Shown in pieces: positions 8,076 through 17,500 of a DNA stretch of 64,000 nt. A model generated the notes under the pieces. It did no database searches. It saw only the letters and a list, made by a program, of their open reading frames with translations, and was not told the origin of the DNA. Position numbers and translations under genes: made by a program. Source of the stretch: an uncultured Lachnospiraceae bacterium (lineage in GTDB: Bacteria > Bacillota > Clostridia > Lachnospirales > Lachnospiraceae); the NCBI GenBank assembly GCA_910578335.1, contig CAJTPU010000014.1:43605-107604 (forward strand). Reading direction: 5' to 3'. Each line of letters starts with the position of its first letter. Within the stretch, counting starts at the first letter, position 1.

Positions 8076-9098
8076 TTATTTGCGAAGCAGCTTGGCTTCG
8101 AGCTCTTCGAAGTCGTAATCCCGCTGGGGAAACTGATTAAAGCGGTTGTTGGCGGGGGGAGCGGCTTTTTGCAGCCGGCGCTTTTGGTAAAGCTCGTCAA
8201 TGCGTTGTATGTCCGATTTGCGCCGGACGTTTTCTTTTTTCCAACTACTTAAAATGCCTTCCGCATATTCAAAGCGGTGGCTGTCAGTCGCCATAACGGT
8301 GCGCTCACATGCCTCTGCGATAATGTCGGAGGAAAATCCGTAGTCCTTGACCCAGCGGTTGATATATTCCAGCTCTTTGGGGGTGGGGGTGCCGCTTTTG
8401 CCCAGTTCCTTCATAATCGTGTAGACAGATTTGTCGTATCGGGATGCAAACTTTTCAGCTTCCTTCGGTGTGGTGATGCCGGACTGCGCCCAATTGAGCG
8501 CGACAGCTTCTATGTATTTGAAATCCTTTTTGCCGCGGTCCACGCAGTACTGAATCAGGTAGTCTATTAAGTCGTCGGAAAAATGCAGGCAGTCGGAAAA
8601 ATAAAGGATGGATTTCATATCGGCTGCACTCAAGGGGCGTCCAATGTAAGATTCCGCAACAAAAAGAAGCTGTGCGGTTTCTTCGCGGTTTTTGAAAGCG
8701 CGCAGTTTGTCTGCGGAATAGACAGGCTTTGCAAAAGGTGTTTCTGCCTGACGGGTACTGATATTGATGACGGGCGCGGCGGTTGTCTCCTGTTCTCTGC
8801 GCTGCGGCTCCTTAAAACGGATGCCGGTTATGTTTTTCCCGCTCTCATCAAAAAGAAGGAAAAGCAGCCCTGCCTTTTCCCAGTACCGGAGCGCACGAAC
8901 CACATCCTTTTCCGTGTGGTTGAATTTATCTGCAATTTCGGACACGCCGGTGGACAGACCCGCATTCATGACCCGCAGCAGATACAGATAAACCTTAATC
9001 TGCGCATCGTTTGCGTCCTTCATATACTCGTCAATAAAACAATTGGGGATAACCGTTGTATCCGCATAGTCATCCCTGTAAAATATAAACTGCCCCAT
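8076..9098 (-). CDS. DnaD-domain primosome protein
   Basis: This 340-residue protein has an N-terminal winged-helix part (VYLYLLRVMNAGLSTGVSEIADKFNHTEKDVVRALRYWEKAGLL) and two C-terminal DnaD/DnaB_2-like domains (YIEAVALNWAQSGITTPKEAEKF, and YINRWVKDYGFSSDIIAEACERT). It takes part in replication initiation and restart with the loader encoded next. The start at 9098 has GGGAG seven bases upstream; a longer frame to 9338 would cover the promoter and DnaA-box region and is rejected. Its C-terminal basic tail is low in complexity. Confidence 0.88.
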   Translation of the reverse strand: MGQFIFYRDDYADTTVIPNCFIDEYMKDANDAQIKVYLYLLRVMNAGLSTGVSEIADKFNHTEKDVVRALRYWEKAGLLFLLFDESGKNITGIRFKEPQRREQETTAAPVINISTRQAETPFAKPVYSADKLRAFKNREETAQLLFVAESYIGRPLSAADMKSILYFSDCLHFSDDLIDYLIQYCVDRGKKDFKYIEAVALNWAQSGITTPKEAEKFASRYDKSVYTIMKELGKSGTPTPKELEYINRWVKDYGFSSDIIAEACERTVMATDSHRFEYAEGILSSWKKENVRRKSDIQRIDELYQKRRLQKAAPPANNRFNQFPQRDYDFEELEAKLLRK

Positions 9099-9185
9099 GT
9101 CATACTCCCATGTATCGTTGTGCTGCTCTCTAAGGATAAGAAAGCAGCCGCAGCAGGTAAGTCCTGCAATTTTGTGGTAAGGACA

Positions 9186-9191
9186 AGTATA
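9186..9191 (-). promoter_or_regulatory. Likely -10 element of the dnaD-dnaC operon
   Basis: The minus strand reads TATACT here, about 90 bases before the dnaD-like start. The -35 position is T-rich and weak. DnaA-box-like repeats lie about 75-100 bases further upstream. Confidence 0.4.
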
Positions 9192-9261
9192 ACACATTCT
9201 TTTTGAAAAAGAAATAGGTTTTTCGTCCGCAAAGCCTTTAAAACACTGGATTTTTCGGGTA

Positions 9262-9288
9262 TGTGGATAGTGTGGAAATTGTGGAAAA
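9262..9288. promoter_or_regulatory. Three contiguous DnaA-box-like 9-mers
   Basis: TGTGGATAG, TGTGGAAAT and TGTGGAAAA stand head to tail without spacers. Read on the other strand they are CTATCCACA, ATTTCCACA and TTTTCCACA, each one to three changes from the DnaA box TTATCCACA. They lie upstream of the dnaD-dnaC promoter and could place primosome genes under DnaA control. This is inferred from pattern only. Confidence 0.5.
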
Positions 9289-9345
9289 AGAAAAGTCCGA
9301 CGACCGTTTTTAGCCACTTTTACGGGAAGTGGCAGCATTTTTTAT

Positions 9346-9401
9346 GTAAAAAAATATCCACAATTTTTCAGGCGTTTCTGCAGCGCAAAAATTGTGGATA
9401 T
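9346..9401 (-). terminator. murC terminator with DnaA-box-like stem ends
   Basis: On the minus strand ATATCCACAATTTTT (9401-9387) pairs perfectly with AAAAATTGTGGATAT (9368-9354) and is followed by seven T. It starts ten bases after the murC stop. The outer nine bases of each arm are one mismatch from a DnaA box. Confidence 0.8.
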
Positions 9402-9410
9402 TGTGTAAAA

Positions 9411-10790
9411 CTAGATGCCGAGAAGACTTTCGCCGACTTTTACGATATCTCCGGCGCCCATAGTTATCAACAAATCACCGTTGATACAATTTTGTAGTAA
9501 AAAATTTTCTATCTCATCAAAGGATGGAAAATAATAGCACTCACAGCCAAGGGACTTAAGCTCCTCCAAAAGATTCTTGGAGCTGATGCCCAGCGTGTCG
9601 GTCTCTCTGGAAGCGTAAATATCAGCCAGAACCACTTTGTCTGCAAGGGACAGCGCTTTGGCAAAGTCTTTCATAAAGGCTTTGGTTCTGGAGTAGGTAT
9701 GGGGCTGGAAGACGCACCATACTCTTTTGTGGGGGTAAGAAGCGGCGGCTGTTAAAGTTGCTGTAATTTCTGTGGGGTGATGTGCATAATCATCTATTAT
9801 AGTAACACCGCCGATAAGACCCTTGTATTCAAAACGGCGGTCCGTACCGTGAAAAGCATACAGTGCTTTTCTGGTCGTCTCTTCGGGAACGGAAAGCGTG
9901 TCAGCAAGCACAATTGCGGCAAGTGCGTTACATATATTGTGCCCGCCGGGTACGGAAAGCGAAAAGGTACTGCTTCTTTTGTCGGGATAGTGAAGCGTAA
10001 AGGACGTACCGCCCTCGGGAGTGGCGGAGACGTCGGAAAAATAGTAGTCGCATGCAGGGGCAGCGCCAAAGGTTATGACCCGGCAGCAAAGTCCTTCCGT
10101 GAGCTCCGAAAGCCGCGGGATTTCCCCGTTTATGATGAGCGTGCCGCCGCAGGGAAGCAGCTCGGCGAAACGCCGGAAGGAGCGGCGGATATCATCCAAA
10201 TCCTGAAAGAAGTCCAGATGGTCTTCTTCTATATTAAGAATAATGCCCGTTGTGGGAAAAAGGCTTAAAAAGCTGTTGGTGTATTCGCATGCCTCCGTCA
10301 CAAAATATTCCGACTTGCCGACGCGGATATTGCCGCCGATGGATTTTAAGATGCCGCCGATGGAAAGGGTGGGGTCTAAATCCGCGTGCATCAGAATTTC
10401 GGATATCATTGCCGTGGTAGTGGTTTTGCCGTGCGTGCCGCTGACGGCAATGGACGTCTTGTAGTTTTTCATCATCTGTCCCAAAAGCTCGGCGCGGGAC
10501 AGGCTGGGAATGGACAACTCTTTTACGGCGACATATTCCGGATTGTCCGGGTGGATGGCGCTGGTGAAAACGGCGCAGTCTATGTCCGGTGTAATATTGC
10601 TTTGCCGCTGCCCGTAAAATACGCGGACGCCTTTGTCCTCCAATGCCTTTGTGAGGGCAGATTCCTGTTTGTCGGAGCCGGATACCGTGAAGCCTTCCTC
10701 AAGAAGAACCTCGGCAAGCCCGCTCATGCTGATGCCGCCGATTCCGACAAAGTATACATGAATTGGTTGATGAAAATCAATTTGATACAT
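9411..10790 (-). CDS. murC: UDP-N-acetylmuramate--L-alanine ligase
   Basis: It joins L-alanine to UDP-MurNAc, the first peptide step of peptidoglycan synthesis, in the cytoplasm. The 459-residue length is standard. Visible motifs are the N-terminal FVGIGGISMSGLAE nucleotide-binding loop, the Mur-ligase ATP loop GTHGKTTTT (118-126), EACEYTNSFL, NIEEDHLDFF and the C-terminal DDYAHHPTEI and FQPHTYSRT. It has its own promoter (10832-10860) and a terminator downstream. Confidence 0.96.
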   Translation of the reverse strand: MYQIDFHQPIHVYFVGIGGISMSGLAEVLLEEGFTVSGSDKQESALTKALEDKGVRVFYGQRQSNITPDIDCAVFTSAIHPDNPEYVAVKELSIPSLSRAELLGQMMKNYKTSIAVSGTHGKTTTTAMISEILMHADLDPTLSIGGILKSIGGNIRVGKSEYFVTEACEYTNSFLSLFPTTGIILNIEEDHLDFFQDLDDIRRSFRRFAELLPCGGTLIINGEIPRLSELTEGLCCRVITFGAAPACDYYFSDVSATPEGGTSFTLHYPDKRSSTFSLSVPGGHNICNALAAIVLADTLSVPEETTRKALYAFHGTDRRFEYKGLIGGVTIIDDYAHHPTEITATLTAAASYPHKRVWCVFQPHTYSRTKAFMKDFAKALSLADKVVLADIYASRETDTLGISSKNLLEELKSLGCECYYFPSFDEIENFLLQNCINGDLLITMGAGDIVKVGESLLGI

Positions 10791-10831
10791 AATGACACTT
10801 CCTAAAATTTTATTATTAAGGTACTCATATT

Positions 10832-10860
10832 ATTATACGCATTTGTATGATAAAAAACAA
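10832..10860 (-). promoter_or_regulatory. Sigma-A-type promoter of murC
   Basis: On the minus strand TTGTTT (10860-10855), a 17-base spacer and TATAAT (10837-10832) stand about 42 bases before the murC start. Confidence 0.7.
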
Positions 10861-11112
10861 ATGATATTTGCACAAGGCTCTAAAAAAGTTAGTATGCCCA
10901 AATTTGACAATGAAAAACGGTTGTTTTTTAAAATTAATAGTTAAAATTAACAAAAGTCACGCGCACATACAACATAAAATATAAAAAATTGACATAGAAA
11001 ATCCAAAAAAGACACATTTTTTTTGTGATAAAGACTTTATTTTTACAAATGATATGTTATAATATTCTCAAGCGGATTTTGCGTTACAAAGACTAGTTTA
11101 TGAGGTGATGAC
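10861..11112. other. AT-rich intergenic region between murC and glgC
   Basis: This divergent intergenic stretch holds the glgC promoter region. A perfect -10 TATAAT is at 11058-11063, with only a weak -35 (CTTTAT at 11035-11040, 17-base spacer). A TTGACA at about 10989 has no clear matching -10. I see no gene or structured RNA. Confidence 0.5.
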
Positions 11113-12381
11113 ATGATTAAAAAAGAAATGATTGCCATGTTACTGGCTGGCGGACAGGGAAGCCGCCTGGGTGTACTGACATCCAAAGTAGCAAAGCCCG
11201 CGGTTGCCTTTGGCGGCAAATACAGGATTATCGATTTCCCGCTGAGCAACTGCATCAATTCCGGCGTGGACACGGTAGGCGTGCTGACACAGTACCAGCC
11301 GCTTCGGCTGAATACGCATATCGGTATCGGTATTCCTTGGGATTTGGACAGGAATATTGGCGGTGTGACGGTGCTGCCGCCCTATGAAAAGAGCTCCAAC
11401 AGCGAATGGTACACCGGTACGGCAAATGCCATTTACCAGAACATTGATTATATGGAGAGCTTTAACCCTGAGTATGTACTGATTCTTTCGGGAGACCATA
11501 TCTACAAGATGGATTACGAGGTCATGTTGGACTTCCACAAGGCAAACGGTGCGGATGTTACCATTGCAGTTATGCCGGTTCCTCTGGAAGAGGCAAGCCG
11601 CTTCGGTATTGTAATTGCCGATGAAAACCGTAAAATTATGGACTTTGAGGAGAAGCCTGCCAATCCCAGAAGCAATCTGGCAAGCATGGGTATTTACATC
11701 TTCAACTGGAAGACGTTAAAGGAATCTCTGATTGCGATGGCAGAACAGCCGGCGCTCGATTTTGGCAAGCATGTGATTCCGTACTGTCACGGTAAGGGAC
11801 AACCTCTGTATGCGTATGAGTTTAACGGCTACTGGAAGGACGTAGGAACGCTGAATTCTTATTGGGAAGCCAATATGGAGCTGATAGACATCGTTCCGGA
11901 GTTTAACCTTTATGAAGAATACTGGAAGATTTACACCAACAGCGAGATTCTGCCTCCCCAGTATGTATCGTCTGACAGTGTGGTGGAGCGCAGTATTATA
12001 GGTGAAGGCACCGATATTTATGGCAAAGTATACAACTCCGTAATCGGCTGCGGCGTAACCATCGGGGCAGGCACCGTGGTAAGGGATTCGATTATCATGA
12101 ACAACACCTGCGTGCAGGGCGGCTGCGAGCTGAACAAAGCGATTGTAGCAGAAAATGTTGTCATCGAAGACAATGTACGGCTTGGCGTCGGTGAGGAGGC
12201 GGAAAATGATTCTGCGCCCCATATATACAACCACGGCATTGTGACGGTAGGTGAGAAGAGCGTCATACCCAAAGGCATAACGGTAGGGAAAAATACGGTT
12301 ATTTCAGGCGTGACGACGGCAGAAGATTACGAAAATTCCACTCTCGCAAGTGGTAAAACTTTGATTAAGGCAGGTGAATGA
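11113..12381 (+). CDS. glgC: Glucose-1-phosphate adenylyltransferase, catalytic subunit
   Basis: It makes ADP-glucose, the glycogen-synthesis donor, from glucose 1-phosphate and ATP. The 422 residues carry the nucleotidyltransferase loop LAGGQGSRLG (10-19), FGGKYRIIDFPLSNC, WYTGTANAIYQN, LSGDHIYKMDY and the FEEKP substrate motif, followed by a left-handed beta-helix C-terminal domain. The ATG has GAGGTGATG in front. It overlaps glgD by four bases, matching the GlgC-GlgD heteromeric enzyme of Firmicutes. Confidence 0.96.
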   Translation: MIKKEMIAMLLAGGQGSRLGVLTSKVAKPAVAFGGKYRIIDFPLSNCINSGVDTVGVLTQYQPLRLNTHIGIGIPWDLDRNIGGVTVLPPYEKSSNSEWYTGTANAIYQNIDYMESFNPEYVLILSGDHIYKMDYEVMLDFHKANGADVTIAVMPVPLEEASRFGIVIADENRKIMDFEEKPANPRSNLASMGIYIFNWKTLKESLIAMAEQPALDFGKHVIPYCHGKGQPLYAYEFNGYWKDVGTLNSYWEANMELIDIVPEFNLYEEYWKIYTNSEILPPQYVSSDSVVERSIIGEGTDIYGKVYNSVIGCGVTIGAGTVVRDSIIMNNTCVQGGCELNKAIVAENVVIEDNVRLGVGEEAENDSAPHIYNHGIVTVGEKSVIPKGITVGKNTVISGVTTAEDYENSTLASGKTLIKAGE

Positions 12382-13502
12382 CAGTGAGAGCAATCGGAAT
12401 TATTTTAGCGGGCGGCAATAACCACCGCATGAAAGAATTATCACAGAAGCGCGCAATCAGCGCAATGCCCATTGCGGGCAGCTACCGCAGTATTGATTTT
12501 GCACTTAGCAGTATGTCCAATTCCAAAATTCAGAAAGTGGCGGTCTTTACCCAGTATAATTCCCGCAGTCTGAATGAGCACTTAAGTTCCTCGAAGTGGT
12601 GGGATTTCGGACGTAAGCAGGGCGGTTTGTTTGTATTGACGCCGGCGGTGACGGCTGACAGCAACAACTGGTACCGCGGCACGGCGGACGCTATCTATCA
12701 GAACCTGCATTTCTTAAAGGACAGCCATGAGCCGTACGTTGTCATTGCTTCCGGTGACTGCGTCTACAAGATGGATTTCAACAAACTGCTGGAATACCAT
12801 ATTGAAAAGAAAGCGGATATCACGGTAGTGTGCAGGGATATGGAGCCGGATGCCAATGTAGAGCGTTTCGGCACCGTCAAAATGGATGCAGACTGCCGCA
12901 TCGAGGAATTCGAGGAAAAGCCGATTGTGGCGAAGACCAATACGATTTCCTGCGGTATCTATGTTATCAGAAGACGGCAGTTGATAGAGATGATAGAGCG
13001 GTGCGCGGAAGAGGACAGATATGATTTTGTCAGGGATATCCTGATACGTTACAAGGATATGAAGCGCATCTACGGCTATAAGCTGAAGGATTACTGGAGA
13101 AATATTGCTTCTGTGGAAGACTACTTCAATACCAACATGGATTTCTTAAAACCTGAGGTGCGCAATTATTTCTTCAAACAATATCCGGACGTTTATTCCA
13201 AAGTAAGCGATTTGCCGCCAGCCAAATACAATGTAGGCTCGCAGGTAAAGAACAGTCTGGTTTCCAGCGGCTGTATCATCAATGGCGTCGTGGAGAATTC
13301 AGTGCTGTTTAAGAAGAGCTTTATTGGCAACAACTGTTACATTAAGAATTCCATCATTCTGAATGATGTATATATTGGCGACAATACCCACATTGAAAAC
13401 TGTATCGTGGAGAGCCGCGATACGATTCGCGCAAATTCCTATCACATAGGAGAGAACGGAATCAAAATAGTAATAGAAAGAGACGAAAGATATGTTATCT
13501 GA
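12378..13502 (+). CDS. glgD: Glucose-1-phosphate adenylyltransferase subunit GlgD
   Basis: A 374-residue GlgC paralog. The nucleotide-binding loop is altered (LAGGNNHRM in place of AGGxGxRL), while WYRGTADAIYQN, SGDCVYKMD and FEEKP remain, typical of the regulatory GlgD subunit that works with catalytic GlgC. The start overlaps the glgC stop (ATGA), so the two are translationally coupled; a GTG six bases further in is an alternative start. The C-terminus is a beta-helix of hexapeptide type. Confidence 0.94.
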   Translation: MTVRAIGIILAGGNNHRMKELSQKRAISAMPIAGSYRSIDFALSSMSNSKIQKVAVFTQYNSRSLNEHLSSSKWWDFGRKQGGLFVLTPAVTADSNNWYRGTADAIYQNLHFLKDSHEPYVVIASGDCVYKMDFNKLLEYHIEKKADITVVCRDMEPDANVERFGTVKMDADCRIEEFEEKPIVAKTNTISCGIYVIRRRQLIEMIERCAEEDRYDFVRDILIRYKDMKRIYGYKLKDYWRNIASVEDYFNTNMDFLKPEVRNYFFKQYPDVYSKVSDLPPAKYNVGSQVKNSLVSSGCIINGVVENSVLFKKSFIGNNCYIKNSIILNDVYIGDNTHIENCIVESRDTIRANSYHIGENGIKIVIERDERYVI

Positions 13503-13526
13503 TGTATTGCAAAGGGGGTAACACAA

Positions 13527-13796
13527 ATGCAAATTACCGATGTTCGTGTTCGCAGAATTACGAAAGAGGGCAAAATGAAAGCGATTGTTTCAATCACCAT
13601 CGACAACGAGTTTGTTGTGCATGATATCAAAGTGATTGAAGGAGAGAAGGGGCTGTTCATTGCAATGCCTAGTAAGAAGGCAATGGACGGCGAGTATCGC
13701 GATATTGCACATCCCATCAATTCCACCACAAGGGATGCTATCCAGAAGGTTATTTTGGAGGGGTACGAAAAAGCATTGCTTGAACCGGAAGAGTAA
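13527..13796 (+). CDS. spoVG: Septation regulator SpoVG
   Basis: This 89-residue nucleic-acid-binding regulator of division and sporulation begins MQITDVRVRR and has the family's VSITIDNEFVVHDIKVIEG, IAMPSKK and IAHPINSTTR segments, almost the whole domain. A strong ribosome site (AAAGGGGGT) precedes the ATG. It sits between glgD and pth, a conserved Firmicute neighbourhood near pth and mfd. Confidence 0.96.
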   Translation: MQITDVRVRRITKEGKMKAIVSITIDNEFVVHDIKVIEGEKGLFIAMPSKKAMDGEYRDIAHPINSTTRDAIQKVILEGYEKALLEPEE

Positions 13797-13944
13797 TGGG
13801 GCAGAAAGCAGTATTTTTGCCAGACAGAGAGGAGGCGCTTCTATTGGGGCGCATCCTCTCTTTTTTCCTTGTATCTTTTCCGTCAAAAATGATATAATGG
13901 CAAAGCGGGGTTACAACCAAGGTATTACAGAAAGGATAAGAAGT

Positions 13945-14517
13945 ATGTTTTTGATAGCAGGCTTGGGCAATCCGGACAAAGGATATGCGGGTACAAGGCA
14001 CAATATCGGATTTGATGTGATAGATAAGCTGGCAGAACAGGAAAAAATAAGGGTAATCGAAAGAAAGCACAGAGCGGTAATCGGAAAGGGCATGATAGAA
14101 GGCGTTAAGGTGATTCTGGCAAAGCCCCAGACCTATATGAACCTGAGCGGGGAAAGCATCCGGGAGCTGGCGGATTACTATAAGATTGACACAAGGAGTG
14201 AACTGCTGGTGATTTCGGATGATATCAGCCTGCCGCCCGGGCAGCTTCGGATTCGAAAAAAGGGCAGTGCCGGCGGGCATAATGGTTTGAAAAATATCAT
14301 TGCCATGCTGGGGCATGATGAATTTCAGAGAATCCGGCTGGGTGTGGGAGAAAAGCCGGAGGGATACGATTTGGCGGATTACGTGCTGGGGCACTTTGAT
14401 GCGAAAGAACGGAAGCTGGCTGACGAGGCGGTGGAGGAGGCGGCGGATGCCGTTCGCGCGGTTCTCGCAAAGGGAGCCGACGCCGCAATGAACAGGTTTA
14501 ACAGAAAGCATTGCTAA
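13945..14517 (+). CDS. pth: Peptidyl-tRNA hydrolase
   Basis: It releases tRNA from peptidyl-tRNA that dropped off ribosomes. The 190 residues include GLGNPDKGYAGTRHNIGF with the catalytic His (residue 19) and Asn (residue 9), KPQTYMNLSGES, the catalytic-Asp region SDDISLPPGQLR and GSAGGHNGLKNI. The start at 13945 (AAAGGA upstream) is chosen over a longer frame that overlaps spoVG. The mfd gene follows after 30 bases, the classic pth-mfd order. Confidence 0.96.
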   Translation: MFLIAGLGNPDKGYAGTRHNIGFDVIDKLAEQEKIRVIERKHRAVIGKGMIEGVKVILAKPQTYMNLSGESIRELADYYKIDTRSELLVISDDISLPPGQLRIRKKGSAGGHNGLKNIIAMLGHDEFQRIRLGVGEKPEGYDLADYVLGHFDAKERKLADEAVEEAADAVRAVLAKGADAAMNRFNRKHC

Positions 14518-14547
14518 TGCCGCAGGTGCGGCGGAAGGTGAGGAAAT

Positions 14548-17500
14548 ATGCAGGCATTACTGGCGCCTTTGCGCGAGCTGGCAGAGTACGAAGAGATTCG
14601 GAAACTGGTATATGGAAAGAGTGCTTTGGGAGGGACGGCGCAGGAAAGAGGGGAGTCCGCGCAGGGAAAAGGACAGTCTGTGGCGCTGACCGGCTGTGTG
14701 GAATCACAGAAGCTGCACATGGTCTACGGACTCAGCGATGGTTTCCGCCATAGAGTGATTGTCACCTACAGTGATTTGCGTGCCAGAGAAATTTATGAAG
14801 AATACAAATTCTATGACCGGAATGTGATGCTCTATCCGGCAAAGGATTTCATTTTTTTTCAGGCGGATATTCACGGAAACCGGCTGACCAGCGAGCGTAT
14901 TAAGGTGCTTCGGCGCATCACGGAGGGGCGTCCCTTTACCCTTGTCACCACCTTTGCGGCGCTTATGACGCCGCAGGCGGCATGGAACGTGGATACGGAT
15001 ACGGTTTTTATCGATAAAAGAAGGGTGATTGCACAGGAAGCATTGTCGAAGCGGCTGGTGGCGATGGGCTATGAAAAGAGCTATCAGGTGGAGTCTGCAG
15101 GGCAGTTTTCCATAAGGGGCGGCATTGTGGATATTTTTGACGTCACGGAGGAGAATCCCTACCGCATCGAACTGTGGGGGGACGAGGTGGAATCCATCAG
15201 AAGCTTTGACATTTTGAGCCAGCGTTCCATTGAACAGCTTTCCTCTGTGCGGATTTATCCGGCGCTGGAGTTTGTGCTGACAGAGAGTGCGCTGCAGGAA
15301 GGCTTTGCAAAAATGGAGGCAGATGCTGCCGCGCAGGAAAGGCTTTTCAGAGAAAAGTTCCAGACGGAGGAGGCGAACCGGATTGCGTCCCGCATGAGGG
15401 AGCTGAAGGAGCAGGTACTGGAATTTCAGGATATGTCGGGGCTGGAAGGCTCTATCCGCTATTTTTATAAAGAAGATGCCTTAAAAAGCCTGTTGAAGCT
15501 GCTTCCGGCAGGCTACTGCCTGTTTTTGGACGAGCCGGCGCGCATCAGGGAACATGCGGAAGCGGTGGAGCTTGAGTTTCGGGAGAGTATGCGGAATCGG
15601 GCGGAAAAAGGGTATGCCCTGCCAAAACAGATGCAGGTGCTGTACGGCATGGAGGAAATCGCCGCCGTGATACAGGGAAGTCCTTTTGTGACGCTCTCAG
15701 CCATGGAGCCGAAAAATACGATGTTTAAGGTACAAAGGCGGTTTGATATTCCGGTGCGGAGCATATCTTCTTACAACAATAGCTTTGAAGCGCTTGTGAA
15801 GGATTTGAAGCGCTATCGGAAAAATGGCGCCCGCGTGCTGCTTTTGTCCGGTTCCCGTACCAGAGCGGCAAGGCTGGCGGAGGATTTGCGGGGCGAAGAA
15901 ATTGCCGCTGTCTTTACGGAAAATCCGGAAAGAGAAGTGCTTGCGGGGGAGGTGCTGACCTGTTACGGGCATGTGGGAAAGGGCTTTGAGTATCCGCTGC
16001 TCAATTTTGTGGTGATTTCGGAAAGCGATATTTTTGGGGCGCAGCAAAAGAAGAAAAAGCGCAAGCCCAGATATGAAGGACAGAAAATCAAAGATTTTGC
16101 GGAGCTGAAGGTCGGCGACTATGTGGTACATGAAAGTCACGGACTGGGGATTTACCGCGGCATAGAAAAGGTTGAAGTAGAAAAGGTAGTCAAGGATTAC
16201 ATCAAGATAGAGTATCGGGACGGCGGCAATCTTTACGTGCTGGCAACGGGGCTTGACGTTATCCAGAAGTATGCTTCTGCAGGCGCAAAGGCGCCGAAAC
16301 TGAACAAGCTGGGGACGCAGGAATGGGTCAGGACGAAGAGCAAGGTGCGGACGGCGGTGGATGCCGTGGCGCAGGATTTAGTGGAGCTCTACGCCATAAG
16401 GCAGCAGGCGCAGGGTTTTCAGTATGGTCCCGACACCGTATGGCAGCGGGAATTTGAAGAAATGTTTCCTTATGAGGAGACGGAGGACCAGCTTCTTGCC
16501 ATTGCAGATACAAAGGCTGATATGCAAAGTAAAAAGATTATGGACAGGCTTATCTGCGGGGATGTGGGCTATGGCAAGACGGAGATTGCAATCCGTGCCG
16601 CGTTTAAGGCGGTGCAGGAGGGCAAGCAGGTGGTATATCTGGTTCCCACCACAATTCTGGCGCAGCAGCATTACAATACCTTTGCCCAGAGAATGAAGGA
16701 TTTTCCGGTGCGGGTGGAGATGCTGTCGCGGTTTAAGAGCGCAGGGGAGCAGAAAAAAACCATAGAGGATTTGAAAAAGGGCATGGTCGATATTGTGATT
16801 GGCACCCACCGCGTGCTGTCAGGCGACGTGGTTTTCAAGGACTTGGGGCTTCTTGTGATAGATGAGGAGCAGCGTTTTGGCGTGGCGCACAAGGAGAAAA
16901 TCAAGAAGCTGAAGGAAAATGTGGATGTGCTGACGCTGACGGCGACGCCGATTCCCCGCACGCTGCATATGAGTCTGATAGGCATAAGGGATATGAGCGT
17001 ATTGGAAGAAGCGCCGGGCGACAGGCTTCCCATACAGACCTATGTGATGGAATACAACGAGGAGATGGTGCGGGAGGCGATTGTCAGGGAGCTTGCCCGG
17101 GATGGGCAGGTGTATTATGTATACAATCGTGTTCATAATATAGCGGATGTGGCGGCAGCGCTGCAGGCGCTGGTACCGGAAGCGGCGGTGGCGTTTGCCC
17201 ATGGACAGATGAAGGAGCATGAGCTGGAGCGTATTATGTACGACTTTATCAACGGGGATATTGATGTGCTTGTCTCCACCACTATTATCGAGACAGGACT
17301 GGATATTTCCAACGTAAATACCATGATTATCCATGACTCCGACAATATGGGACTTTCCCAGCTTTACCAGCTCCGCGGGCGCGTGGGGCGCTCCAACAGG
17401 ACGGCGTATGCGTTTTTAATGTACAGGCGGGACAAAATGCTTAAGGAGGTGGCGGAAAAGCGGTTGAACGCCATCAGAGAGTTTACCGATTTGGGAAGCG

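Noticed and set aside
8583..9206. 207-codon plus-strand frame opposite the DnaD-domain gene
   Set aside because: Antisense shadow; the minus-strand gene has clear domains and a ribosome site.
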